Origin: Sphaerosporella brunnea
Taxonomy: Eukaryota > Ascomycota > Pezizomycetes > Pezizales > Pyronemataceae
DNA length: 64,000 bases
Direction of reading: 5' to 3'
Assembly: GCA_008704415.1 (NCBI GenBank)
Contig: VXIS01000090.1
Coordinates: forward strand, 81,547-145,546
Shown here: in pieces, positions 29,425 to 39,399 of the stretch
Numbering within the stretch: the stretch's first letter is position 1
Layout of the letters: the number at the start of each line of letters is the position of its first letter
Program-made: the position numbers and the translations under genes
Notes under the pieces: generated by a model
The model's input: only the letters and a program-made list of their open reading frames with translations
Database searches by the model: none
What the model was told of the DNA's origin: nothing

Positions 29425-30397
29425 TCTTCACAGGACGTCAGAGAAGCGGCCCGCCGTGCAACCCTAATCCTACTCACGACGTACTAAGTACTTTTCACAT
29501 CACCTTCCGTGTTGACACTGGATGGCTGCAAGCTCTTCAAGTCACTGCGAACTCCCGCCGCACCCGTTGCTTTCATCCTAGCATGGCGTGCTCGGGTATG
29601 GAATCCTAGACATCGGACCCCCAAGGTGGATATCTTCATCCTTTCTGAAGTATGTATGACTGGCCCATTACAACCTACTGAGTAGGTCAGCCTGAATTAC
29701 CATGCACATGCATGAGCTTAGATATTGTCTCCGCACCGGTACCACGCTTTCGCCGATGCTTCATACTTTGGTTGCCGGTACCGTACACTTCCCTGGATTA
29801 ACTGGGTCCGCCTTCAAGCGTATAAAAGTCAATGATGCTCTGCGTTCTGGGCGAAGTCGGCACTTTCCTTGGTGTATGAATGTTCAACCAGATGAGCGCA
29901 CCCAAGACGCATATCACAAGGTAGATGGCAGCCTAAAAGCCTTGGGACCCACTTTTTGGTCATTTCGACCAATGGATATCGACCCATCCCCTGCTGGTGT
30001 CTCCAGTGGTAACAAACCGTCGGATACCAGGGATTCATCGCGGTGATCCGCTTTAGGCAAGCCCAGTGATATCTATCTACATGCATGGTGCTCGCCGGCT
30101 TTGCCTTCCACCTCCACCTCCAAACCCCGTTGAGCAAAGAGGCATGAAAACTTATCTGCGTCTGTTGCTTGGTAGTTACCGAGCTATCCGGGAAAAGGAT
30201 ATTTTGTGGGGTATTTAAGCATAAGGCCTGGCCTGTCTTAATAGACTTTGTGCAAGCGAGAGTCAGAAGTGCCTCGTCAACAATACAACCAACCATCACT
30301 GTAAGCCCACCTATGCACTCCAAGTTTCAAATAGCAGGCAATCCATCTACCTTTCATCATCTATCTTTCTAACCGTCTACCAGTACGAAGAACAGAA
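29425..30397. other. Promoter side of the MFS gene
   Basis: No gene supported between the MITE and the transporter start. The frames on both strands are short and lack family features. Confidence 0.5.
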
Positions 30398-32239
30398 ATG
30401 GCGCTCGCAGCTGGTGATGCCCAAATCATGTATGATGAGGAGCAGGAGTATGCAGCCACACACAACCCCAAAACCATTCAACATCACAAGAACTATGTGT
30501 CAAGCCGGCATCACGACAATACCAATAGGACTCTCGAGAACAATGGCCTGGGAGTCAAAGACCAAGTGGAGTATAGATACCTCGAATGGAATACCCCGAT
30601 CGAAGAACTGTACAGCAATTCTTCTGAACTGCCTCCCTCGGTTACCAGTGTTGTGGACCCATTCACTTGGGAGAGCACTCGCAAGAATATTGTGTTGGTA
30701 CTCGCTTGCTGGTCGACATTCATGGCTGCCTATACTGCAGGTGCATATACTAGCGGTATGAAGCAGATGGAGCTGGAATGGGGGATTGGCAAAGTGCCTC
30801 TGCTTGTAGGTGTAACCACTTATACCACAGGCTTCGCGATTGCGCCTATGTTCCTTGCCCCCATCTCGGAGGTCAGTTGTTCATTGCACGTGGGACACAT
30901 CGCAGCACTGACTTGAATAGGTGAATGGTCGGCGCAATGTGTTTTTAGCATCCTATTTACTTTTCACTGGTCAGTTGAATATATCATTATCTCCTTTTTA
31001 TGCGTTGTGAAGGCTGCTAACTTGCGGCTTCCAAGTGGCCATGGTTGGTTGTGCGGGCACAAGCAGTTATGCCGGAATGTTGGTTTCACGTGCGTTGCTT
31101 GGAGTAGGTGGAAGTACCTTTTCTACTCTTTGCGGCGGCGTAATCGCAGACATATACCACGCGGAATCTCGTGGCTTTCCAATGGCATGCTTTTCAACCG
31201 TGGCGCTGTTCGGAACTGGAGCGGGGCCTCTTGTCAGCGGGTTCATTGCACAACACCTCAACTGGAGATGGATCCACTGGACGCAGGCAATCACTAATGG
31301 TTTGCTATTGTTGGTAGCCGTTGTTCTGCTCAAGGAGACCCGAGGCAGCGTTCTTCTTATCCGGCGAATGAGGGCACTCAACAAATACCTTGATGAAACG
31401 GAGGACTCCTCGTTCCTGGACAAGGAGACTGGTGCGCAACGAGTGCGCTGGAAAGTGCGTGCCGAAGAAGAGCGGGGAAGCCTCAAGGACATGGTGCGGG
31501 TCTCTTTGACCCGCCCATTTTACCTTCTCTTCACAGAGCCAGTTGTCTTCTTCTTCAGTTTGTGGGTGGCTTTCAGCTGGGGAATTTTGTATCTGTATGT
31601 TTTTGTTTCACCCGCTTCCTGCCTCGTTATCTTCGGACACTAATAAATACGATCTTGTATAGGTTTCTCCAAGGTGTTCCGCTTGTCTTCCAGGCCTCCC
31701 ACCACTTTGATACAGCCCAAACAGGAGCTGTATTCACCTCGATGTGTGTTGGCACGGTTCTGGCCCTCGCACTCAACACGCTGGTGGAGCGCTTCGCGCA
31801 CCATTTTTTACCCGCCGCTTCAGGACCCGAAACCAGGCTCTACGCATCGTGCACGCTCGGCTCATTCCTTCCCATCGGCATGTTCTGGTTCGGCTGGACG
31901 TCGTTCCCGTCGCAGCATTGGATATTGCCCACCTGTGCCGTCGGGGTCGCAACAATCGGCATCTACTCCATCTATCTTGCCGTCTTTAACTACTTTGCTG
32001 ACACATACCACAAATACGCCAGCTCGGCGCTGGCGGCGCAGAGTTTCTGCCGCAACATGCTGGCCGGATTCTTCCCGCTGGTCACCACTGCTATGTATGA
32101 CCGTATGACGTTCCAAGGCGCCAGCAGCTTCCTGGGTGGTGTCGGTGCAGTCCTCAGTATTGTTCCGTGGGTACTGGTGTTGTATGGAGATAAGGTGCGG
32201 AGGAGAAGTAAGTTTGCGAAGGAGATCATGGGCGAATAG
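30398..32239 (+). CDS. MFS multidrug/polyamine-type exporter (DHA1)
   Basis: Twelve-helix proton antiporter of the DHA1 drug/polyamine group, probably plasma-membrane. Four exons: 30398-30871, 30921-30969 (49 bases), 31036-31594 and 31663-32239; 552 residues. A cytosolic N-tail of about 95 residues precedes TM1 (NIVLVLACWSTFMAAYTAG). The loop 2-3 signature region reads EVNGRRNVFLAS, and TM4-5 carries SRALLGVGGS and FGTGAGPLVSGF, the antiporter motif C region. The central loop lies at about residues 285-335. The second half begins with FFFSLWVAFSWGILYLFLQG. The substrate cannot be read from sequence. Confidence 0.88.
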
Positions 32240-33172
32240 TAGCCATGTAGGCTCAAAGAGTACAGTGCAGTATTTTCTGGCGAGCACATTTACATTTTCC
32301 TATTTTTCACGGATCTGTATATAACCGATATGATGGTGAGTGGAAGACATGGTGTTAATGTAAAAAGAAGTAGGTACTCGTATATTAAGACGTCTGATTA
32401 CCGGATCTCCTCGCTGCTGGAACCACAGGAGTGGCTAAGTGACTGTGCCACCGAGCCATTAGCTCCCGCCTCTGGTTCCGGCACCTCCTTATTAGCGAGC
32501 AGATCCGGTATTGTCCCCAAATGGCCACCAACACGATGGAAACCAACAGGTGGGTACATACCTACTTCATGGACACTAACTTCCGCAACCGGGTGACATC
32601 GACCAGGAAACTACCACGGGAAGCAAGCATGCGTCCCGACGGTAAATCTTTGGAAAAACCCAGTATACAACACGCAACCAACGTTTGTATACGTAGTATA
32701 TAGATCACTTTGCATATATTTATATTGTGGACCTGCATCATGCATCTCCCACATTGTTTGCGCGTAGCCTTGGGTTCCGAACCGTCCGTTCCTTCGGTAG
32801 CGAGCTGCGGTGCCATAGAAATCATATATACTTAGTGAGCACAGCGAAAGATGGTCCAGAGATCCGCATCGTGCGTGGGCCGAGTTATCCATTGTCGGGA
32901 GGACCATCACGTTGGGTAGCATGGTTAAGATAGATCGAGTGATAATGCGTGCGTGTTTTTTATCTTTTTGAGCGAAAGCCCCACAGCAAAATTGTGATTA
33001 GCCAAATTATGATTTCCCGCTTCTATCTTTCCATGATATTAGGTATTAAAAAACATACTGCATACTTCAGCCCAGAAGTTTGCAAAGACAAAAACAACAA
33101 ATGCGCCGCTCGCCATCCAAAAGTAAAAAAATGGTACAAATCCCAATGCGCTAATCAAAGCCCACACTTTGC
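32240..33172. other. Intergenic, possible SINE relic
   Basis: An inverted copy of the A-box-like patch of 2818 lies at about 32436-32463. Otherwise nothing; this is the convergent 3' flank of the MFS gene and the large minus-strand gene. Confidence 0.4.
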
Positions 33173-36100
33173 CTACAACCAAAGCACCCATCTCACAATC
33201 TTCACGGCGCACCCCACAATTCCTCTAACAATTCTAAAGACTAGGAAAACACTCCAAACCACCCACATAAGCACCACTACTATCCACTCAAGGCTCCCCC
33301 ATAACACCTTCCGGACTAGCCGCATCTTACCTCGTCCTTTGCGACGCCGGGCTAACGTGAATATCTCGTCCTGTAGCTTTTTGACGTTGAGCGCGAGCTC
33401 ATTGGTTACTCGGGCACTAAGACCATCCGCCTCATCAGCGATACTTCGCACCATCGGCGTGAGTGTATGAGCAACGCTCTTGTTCACACGGTTGATTTGA
33501 CCATGATAACGAGGGGCAGTGACATGGTTGAAGTCATCCTGTTTTTTGCTGTAGTTTTGCAGAAGTGCATCGATGCGGTTGCCTTTTGTATTGATTGCTC
33601 TGAGGCGGGGGTTGAAAACCGGAGGGGCAGAGGCGTTGATGCGGCGAATCAGGATACCAGAAGCAATAAGGGAAGTGCGAGCGCGGTGAATGTCGCGATT
33701 GGAAGCGGTGAATGACGATGCTTGCAATGACAATTGGAGGGAAGATTGCTTGAGAGGTTCCTCTGGAGCATCAATATACTGCTGGTGCGGCGGTTCGAAT
33801 GCCCTGAGTCGAGTAAGCGCCAAATGGTCCTCTGCTTTGCGGCGGAATGAGTCGAATTTGACATTTCTCGCGGGTGATCGCTCACGAGTGGTGGATGGAA
33901 TGAATGAGGACTCCCAGAGTTTACGTCCGCGCTGCTCAGGAGAGGCCTCGCGATCGCTGTCAAAGCTTCTCCGGAAGAAGCGATCACGATGGCTGGTATA
34001 GTAGGTACTTGAGTGTCTCAGCAGTTTGGGCTTTTTGGACATCGGCACTTCTGCGGCAGATGCGCGCTTGGATAGCTCATGGTCCTCCAGCTCCGAAGTT
34101 CCTTCTTTGGTCGGATTATTCCTGTCTTCGTCGTCACTAGCGGTGAAGCTCGACGCCGTCGGAGACGCCATCGCCCCATCACCCCGCTTCCAAAGTAACA
34201 GCTCTTCGACTCGCGATACTTCATTGCGAAGCTTGTCGACACGAGACCTAACCTTGCCAACTTTGGAACTCTTCTCCTTATCGGTTGGCCTCCGATAACA
34301 GCGTTCTATGTCCAGTGATTCGCGACCGCTATCCTCGACGGACTCCTTCTCTTTACTGCCGGTCTCCCTGCGCATCCCCGACAGGAGCTTTTTGGTCGGG
34401 CTGGCCCTATTATCCCTTCTATCGTCGTCCTTCGCGTCGGGTTCTTCCGATCGCATTCTAGGGGGGCTGAGCGAAATTGCAATGCTGGGTACCACGAAGT
34501 CTGACCTGTCTGCAACACTCCCAGAGATACCTAAACCCGGAGGAGTTGGATATCGTTCGAGACTACTTCTACTTCCACTGCCAAAGGCGGTGGAAACCCC
34601 CATCACGGTTCTACCGGCCCGTTTACTCGGATCCCACCCTGGCGGTGCCGATTCGTACTCTTCGTCGATATCCATGCTTTGTCTATACTCAGGCTGATTG
34701 TTGGCAACCGGAACTGGATGTTTCTCATCCGTTTCTGACAGAATCCATTCGTTATCCTCCGCTTCCCGTTTCCGTCGTCTTTCTTCCAACTCGAGCTGAT
34801 GCTGTTTGAGCTTCTTGCTTTTCTTTTTGTCATGGCTTCGACCCCTGATCATTCGCTCCAGTTTGTTTCGACGACGGCGGTGGCGTGAGTCGTCAGGTTT
34901 ATGCCGATTAGGTTCATCGGTATCGGAGGAGTAGTTGAGATATTCGGAATTACTATCTCCGCCACCGTCTGAAGACGTTCCGGCACTCTCAAAACCATCG
35001 TGCCCTTGTTTGAAAAATTGGTGATAGTCCTTTGTTCCGACTATCGTCCTTCTTTTACGTGGGGACTCGGTGCTCACTCTCCCAGAAACATCATCGTCAC
35101 TGGGTCGGTATCCGAAGTCTGTGTCTGGCACCTCTAAAGACGCACGCTGCTTCCCCAAGCTCTCTATACTCTTGATGCTCCTTCGGCCCTCACGCTTGCA
35201 GTCTTCAGAACGCATCCAGTAGTAGTCCGCAAACATTTCTTGAGGCTCAATGATCCAATCCATTTTCGGTCTCTTCAACTTCCTTCCCACTCCAGGTGGT
35301 GGGCGGGGTAAGCTACCGGCCTCTATGCCTGAGGGAGAATAACCAGAAACAGCTGCATCCTCCACCCATTGTTCGACCGTTCCTGGATCTTCCCAGGGTG
35401 ACACATCTAGTTGGATCTTTTTACGGCTCCTGATCTTGCGATTCCTAATGACTCGGAGGGGGTTGTATTCGTAGGTTTTCTTATCTGCTGAGTTCCCCGG
35501 ACCCTCTAATACCGTCAATTTCTCGACCCGCTCTTCTTCAATTTCAAGTAACTTCTTGAAAATGGCGGAAAGTTCCAGCGCTTGCTTTGCCTTCAGTGTA
35601 CGCTGTAGCGTCGCCTCTGAGAATTTGTATTCCCGCTGCAATTCCCGCAGCTGGTCGCGCCCCAAACTCCACCGCCTTTTGCTGTCAGAGTCCGCGGTGC
35701 CAAATTGCAGTGACGATAGTACTGGTGTTGGAAAGCTCGGTCTTCCGGGAGTGGCGGGTTGTTGTGGTGGCGGTGAGGGCATGCAACGCTTCGTCGAGAC
35801 GCCGGCACTTGATGCCGATCTGCCCGGAATCAGGAAAGACCGTGTCGGGGAAGTTGCTCTACCCCAGCCGCCGGGCTCCCGATGAGAGCCAGAAGTAGAT
35901 GTTCCCGGGACCGGCAACGTGTTTCTATGATTCTGCTGCTGCCGAAGAGCCGAGGATGCCTCTCGTTTTCGCTTCTGGGCCTCCGAAAGAACAAGTTCCA
36001 CCATCGCCGCGGGATCGGTGTCGGTCGTCGTCTTGCCCTCCGCATCTGTTCCCGCCATGCTGGGCTGACGAAGACTGGAATCCCTCTCGGAGCAGTCGAG

Positions 36101-36316
36101 CGAGTTCTTTCTGCTGCCGCTGGCATTGTCGAGGAGAAATCCACCCGCCGCTTGTCGTCGTGCGCGGGTCACAGGGCCAGGGGGCATCGAGCTGGGATTT
36201 GGCACCGTGCGATGCGATGACGGCTGCACGGAAAGGGACTGGTTGTGGGCAGCCGATGAGGAGCTGTGGGCCGTTGCGGGAAGTCGGGATGAGGAGGCGG
36301 CGGAGGCCTCAGCCAT
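33173..36316 (-). CDS. Large unrecognised protein with C-terminal membrane anchor
   Basis: Intronless frame of 1047 residues. I do not recognise a named family. The N-terminal 215 residues are Ser/Pro-rich and disordered. A helical segment (QLRELQREYKFSEATLQ to about residue 280) is followed by the most conserved-looking block, YEYNPLRVIRNRKIRSRKK, WEDPGTVEQWVEDAA and MDWIIEPQEMFADYYW at about 290-380. The middle is charged, with Lys/Arg- and Asp-rich tracts. Near the C-terminus a second helical part ends in two adjacent hydrophobic helices (EWIVVVLMWVVWSVFLVF and IVGCAVKIVRWVLWL). This suggests a tail-anchored organelle-surface or nuclear-envelope protein; that is inference. Confidence 0.8.
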   Translation of the reverse strand: MAEASAASSSRLPATAHSSSSAAHNQSLSVQPSSHRTVPNPSSMPPGPVTRARRQAAGGFLLDNASGSRKNSLDCSERDSSLRQPSMAGTDAEGKTTTDTDPAAMVELVLSEAQKRKREASSALRQQQNHRNTLPVPGTSTSGSHREPGGWGRATSPTRSFLIPGRSASSAGVSTKRCMPSPPPQQPATPGRPSFPTPVLSSLQFGTADSDSKRRWSLGRDQLRELQREYKFSEATLQRTLKAKQALELSAIFKKLLEIEEERVEKLTVLEGPGNSADKKTYEYNPLRVIRNRKIRSRKKIQLDVSPWEDPGTVEQWVEDAAVSGYSPSGIEAGSLPRPPPGVGRKLKRPKMDWIIEPQEMFADYYWMRSEDCKREGRRSIKSIESLGKQRASLEVPDTDFGYRPSDDDVSGRVSTESPRKRRTIVGTKDYHQFFKQGHDGFESAGTSSDGGGDSNSEYLNYSSDTDEPNRHKPDDSRHRRRRNKLERMIRGRSHDKKKSKKLKQHQLELEERRRKREAEDNEWILSETDEKHPVPVANNQPEYRQSMDIDEEYESAPPGWDPSKRAGRTVMGVSTAFGSGSRSSLERYPTPPGLGISGSVADRSDFVVPSIAISLSPPRMRSEEPDAKDDDRRDNRASPTKKLLSGMRRETGSKEKESVEDSGRESLDIERCYRRPTDKEKSSKVGKVRSRVDKLRNEVSRVEELLLWKRGDGAMASPTASSFTASDDEDRNNPTKEGTSELEDHELSKRASAAEVPMSKKPKLLRHSSTYYTSHRDRFFRRSFDSDREASPEQRGRKLWESSFIPSTTRERSPARNVKFDSFRRKAEDHLALTRLRAFEPPHQQYIDAPEEPLKQSSLQLSLQASSFTASNRDIHRARTSLIASGILIRRINASAPPVFNPRLRAINTKGNRIDALLQNYSKKQDDFNHVTAPRYHGQINRVNKSVAHTLTPMVRSIADEADGLSARVTNELALNVKKLQDEIFTLARRRKGRGKMRLVRKVLWGSLEWIVVVLMWVVWSVFLVFRIVRGIVGCAVKIVRWVLWL

Positions 36317-36702
36317 GTTTCGTTTATTCGAGAGCAGTGAGTTGGTGGCGAGCTTGTCGGTAAGCGAAGCAGGGTTTCGCTGGTTGTCGCTGCAAGAGGA
36401 TCGGGTCAGGAGCCTGCTCGCTTTTTAGCCAGACGCTCTGGTCGGAGTCCCATGGGCAAGTGTTTTCGGTACGGGCAGGTTTGGGGGTCGAGAAGGTTGG
36501 TGGGGGCAGGGGGGTTGGCGAGAAAGTTAAGGACGGTGGAGTCAGGAAGGAATCGAGGCTCGTGTGGTTGGTTGACTTGCGCGGCAGCCTACAACTGAAT
36601 AAAGTATAGGTAGTTTCAATCAACTCGCGATGATTATACAATGCAGATGAAGCAGCGCCCGTTCGGCATAATTAACAGCCAGATCCCACCATACGCCTAA
36701 CT
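36317..36702. other. Spacer between two minus-strand genes
   Basis: Upstream sequence of the 1047-residue gene and 3' flank of the Rrn9-like gene's neighbour side. A 105-codon minus frame here has no recognisable feature and was not called. Confidence 0.4.
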
Positions 36703-38217
36703 TCAAGCGCCGCCATTCACCTCCGAGCTTGGGCTTGGGCTTGCCCCGTCGCCAGTCTCAACAACACTGTCAGTATCTCCCTTCGTCTGTTTGCGCAGTC
36801 GCCTGCTGTCCTTCTTCGCCGAAATTTTACTCTTCTGGTGGCCCCAGCTAACGCAAACTTCCTCTAAGAAACTACCCCCATCGCGTGCAGCGCTATCCTC
36901 GGACAGTCCACCTTTCGCAGTCCATTCAGTTCCGCGCTTTGACTTCGTTCCTAACGTGCGGAACTTCATATCCTGGGCAAACAATTCCGCGCATTTCGCC
37001 GCCGTCCTTTCCAGCGGTCCTTGTTCCCACCCTTTGATAGCGGCCATTCCCACGACTTGACTCCAATCCCGCAATCTCACCCTGTATCGTCGATTCCGCA
37101 GATACTTTTCGTACTCCCCCGGGTTTGCGGCCTTTCGTTTCCGCTTCTTATTGTTTCCGCCCTCTTCACTATCCTCCGAGTCTAGATCTTCTTCTGTATC
37201 TGCCGGAGTCGGAGACAGCGCTGTGCGCGGTGGCGTCGTTGGCGGCTGTCCACCGCCCTCTTGTGTCTTCGCTTCAGACTTCAATTGATCCCATTTGCGC
37301 TTCGCATCCCCACGGGCTGAGCTGGGTATTAGGTTCTTGACATAGTGCTCGCGTTCCTTGTGCAATCCCACCAGCAACGTATCCAATTTCGAGATGATAT
37401 TTCGTACGACAGGCCTCAAGAATTTCTGCGCTTCGTCATCATCAACTGTAGGCTTCAATTCTGGCTTTCCCTCCTCACGTATCCTTTCCTTAGCCCGCCT
37501 CAACGCGGTTGCCGTCAGCACCTCTTCTAGCATCTGGCTGGGCAATGACTGCTCGTCCGGAACCGCTTCACGTGGACGCGCTCTCCTGTATCTTGGATCA
37601 TGTTCATTTTGTCGGGGCACGTGCTCTGAGCTCAACGGCCAAGCCGTCCACTGATTCGTGATAAATCGGCGCTCGGCAAGGGGAATCGAGTCTGCCTCAT
37701 CGTCGATGTCGCTCTCTTCATCGGCGTCGACGTGTCGTCGTTTCCTAGCCTTGACCACAGGCTTAGGCTTCGTTCTGATCTTCTTGTCCGGATCGCCCTT
37801 GGGATACAATTTTTTGAGTAGATGCGCATTCATTAGGTGCGTCCCTAGGTTCTGATGCGAATCCCAATCCATTCCGGTGAGCAGCCGGTGATAGGATATG
37901 GTCGTTGTCTCCGTCTCTTCCGCGTCGCCCCAGCGCCGCCTCATATTCTCGTCGTCCCCGCCATACCGACTGCTGCCACCGCCGCCGAACGAGCTTGCGG
38001 GTGTTTGGGAAGGATCCCCAAAATCTGGATCGTCGTCTGAGTGTTCCACGAGTGGTGGGAGTGAGGGGGATTCAGATGCTGTGCGGTAGACTTCTTCCAC
38101 GGATGCTGGAGTTGAAGAACGCGAAACAGGTTGTGCTCCGGGAAGATACTCGGACGCAGTGTCCGAGTATTCGAAGGTATTTGAATGGCTGAATATTGAA
38201 TGGTGTGGGGAAGACAT
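36703..38217 (-). CDS. RNA polymerase I initiation factor Rrn9-like protein
   Basis: Likely subunit of the upstream activating factor region for rDNA transcription. 504 residues, no intron. The start is set at MSSPHHSIFSH (38217); the frame is open further upstream, but those residues look untranslated. LLTGMDWDSHQNLGTHL at about 120 and FITNQWTAWPLSSEHVPR at about 190 match the N-terminal Rrn9 region as I know it. The C-terminal block RLRDWSQVVGMAAIKGWEQ to LFAQDMKFRTL (about 390-430) is typical of filamentous-fungal members. Basic nuclear-signal-like stretches (KARKRRH, KKRKRKA). The assignment is from motif memory; moderate confidence. Confidence 0.68.
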   Translation of the reverse strand: MSSPHHSIFSHSNTFEYSDTASEYLPGAQPVSRSSTPASVEEVYRTASESPSLPPLVEHSDDDPDFGDPSQTPASSFGGGGSSRYGGDDENMRRRWGDAEETETTTISYHRLLTGMDWDSHQNLGTHLMNAHLLKKLYPKGDPDKKIRTKPKPVVKARKRRHVDADEESDIDDEADSIPLAERRFITNQWTAWPLSSEHVPRQNEHDPRYRRARPREAVPDEQSLPSQMLEEVLTATALRRAKERIREEGKPELKPTVDDDEAQKFLRPVVRNIISKLDTLLVGLHKEREHYVKNLIPSSARGDAKRKWDQLKSEAKTQEGGGQPPTTPPRTALSPTPADTEEDLDSEDSEEGGNNKKRKRKAANPGEYEKYLRNRRYRVRLRDWSQVVGMAAIKGWEQGPLERTAAKCAELFAQDMKFRTLGTKSKRGTEWTAKGGLSEDSAARDGGSFLEEVCVSWGHQKSKISAKKDSRRLRKQTKGDTDSVVETGDGASPSPSSEVNGGA

Positions 38218-39399
38218 GGTTTTCGGCAGTGACAACAATCTCGGAGGCAGGTTTTGGCTGAGTACACAAGGTGATAACGATAAGATATTAAGAATCATAA
38301 ACCAGTGGAATGTAGGGGTTACTCTCCAATAGCGAGGGTTGTGCAGCAAAAGTACTCCAGACGGTGCCAAGCCTAAAATTGACCCCATCAAAATTTCGGA
38401 GGTGGAAAAAAAGTGCTTGGTCGACAACGCCCAAGGGATATTTGGTTCTCAACAATCGATTGCAGGTCTTCCGGCTTTAATCTATTGTGTGGTTGTTGAG
38501 ATAAACACAGAAACGTAGTGTTTTTCGTGCTCGCTTAAGCTTGAGTCCCTTTTTTTTGTGGGGTGCAGGCCGGGCAAATCGATGGGTGTCTGGACCATAT
38601 TGATTTATCAACGAGTGGTTGTGGTGTAGACTGTAAATTAAAGTCCGGCTCCAAAAGTCAAGGGACTTTATTGGGGCTGCCTTAAGCGAGCGAGCGCCAC
38701 ACCGAAGCCAGAGGCGTAGCCGCGTAGGTGAACGCAGGCGTTCCCAGCAAATAAAGACCTCTGCGGCGCAAGAGAACGGTTTCAAGAGGGCGGTTTGATG
38801 AGGACGGTTTCTAGCAAGAAACTAAGACGCAGCAGCAGCCCTCGTTCGCTCCAAAGCCTCACGCTTCGAGCTCTTGATATCTCGGATTTCCAGCACCTCC
38901 GACCGACCCCATCTACTCGTCAAAATCAAAAGTATTGCATTTGACGAGTAGGGGATGTAGATCGGAGCGAACGGACTACCATGCTATGGCGATGGAATTC
39001 CTGGTGGAGTATGTACCAGCGGCGAGGCGCACATATCGATGTCCGCCCATCCTCTCCTGCCCACCATCCCGCCTTGCCGCCAATCGCAGCATGTCAACAA
39101 AGCTTTTTAGCAGCAACATAGTACATCACAATTTAGTCACACCTCAGGCCCGGCTGCTGGCAAAGTGAGGTATTGCTGTGCCGACCGCTCATCATGTAGA
39201 CTCCTACTTAGAATGCAGTGCAGATTCTCGTCTTCCTCATAAAGTTTAACCATGAAAACAGCCACGGAGAAATGAACTGAAGCCCCCCAAATCCCTTTCC
39301 AACGCAGAACCACCTATGCAAGAAATCGGCTCTATACAACAATACCAGGTATCATCTCTATCATCGTTCCCCAGAGCTACTGCATATCTTACAACGAAG
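38218..39399. other. Intergenic, no gene
   Basis: Holds the hairpin at 38904-38961 and otherwise only short frames. It separates the Rrn9-like gene from the 3' end of RIF1. Confidence 0.5.
38904..38961. repeat. Hairpin resembling fused MITE ends
   Basis: CCCCATCTACTCGTCAAA is followed 15 bases later by TTTGACGAGTAGGGG. The outer 13 bases CCCCATCTACTCG equal the terminus of the MITE at 24233. It looks like an element collapsed to its two ends. Confidence 0.55.
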
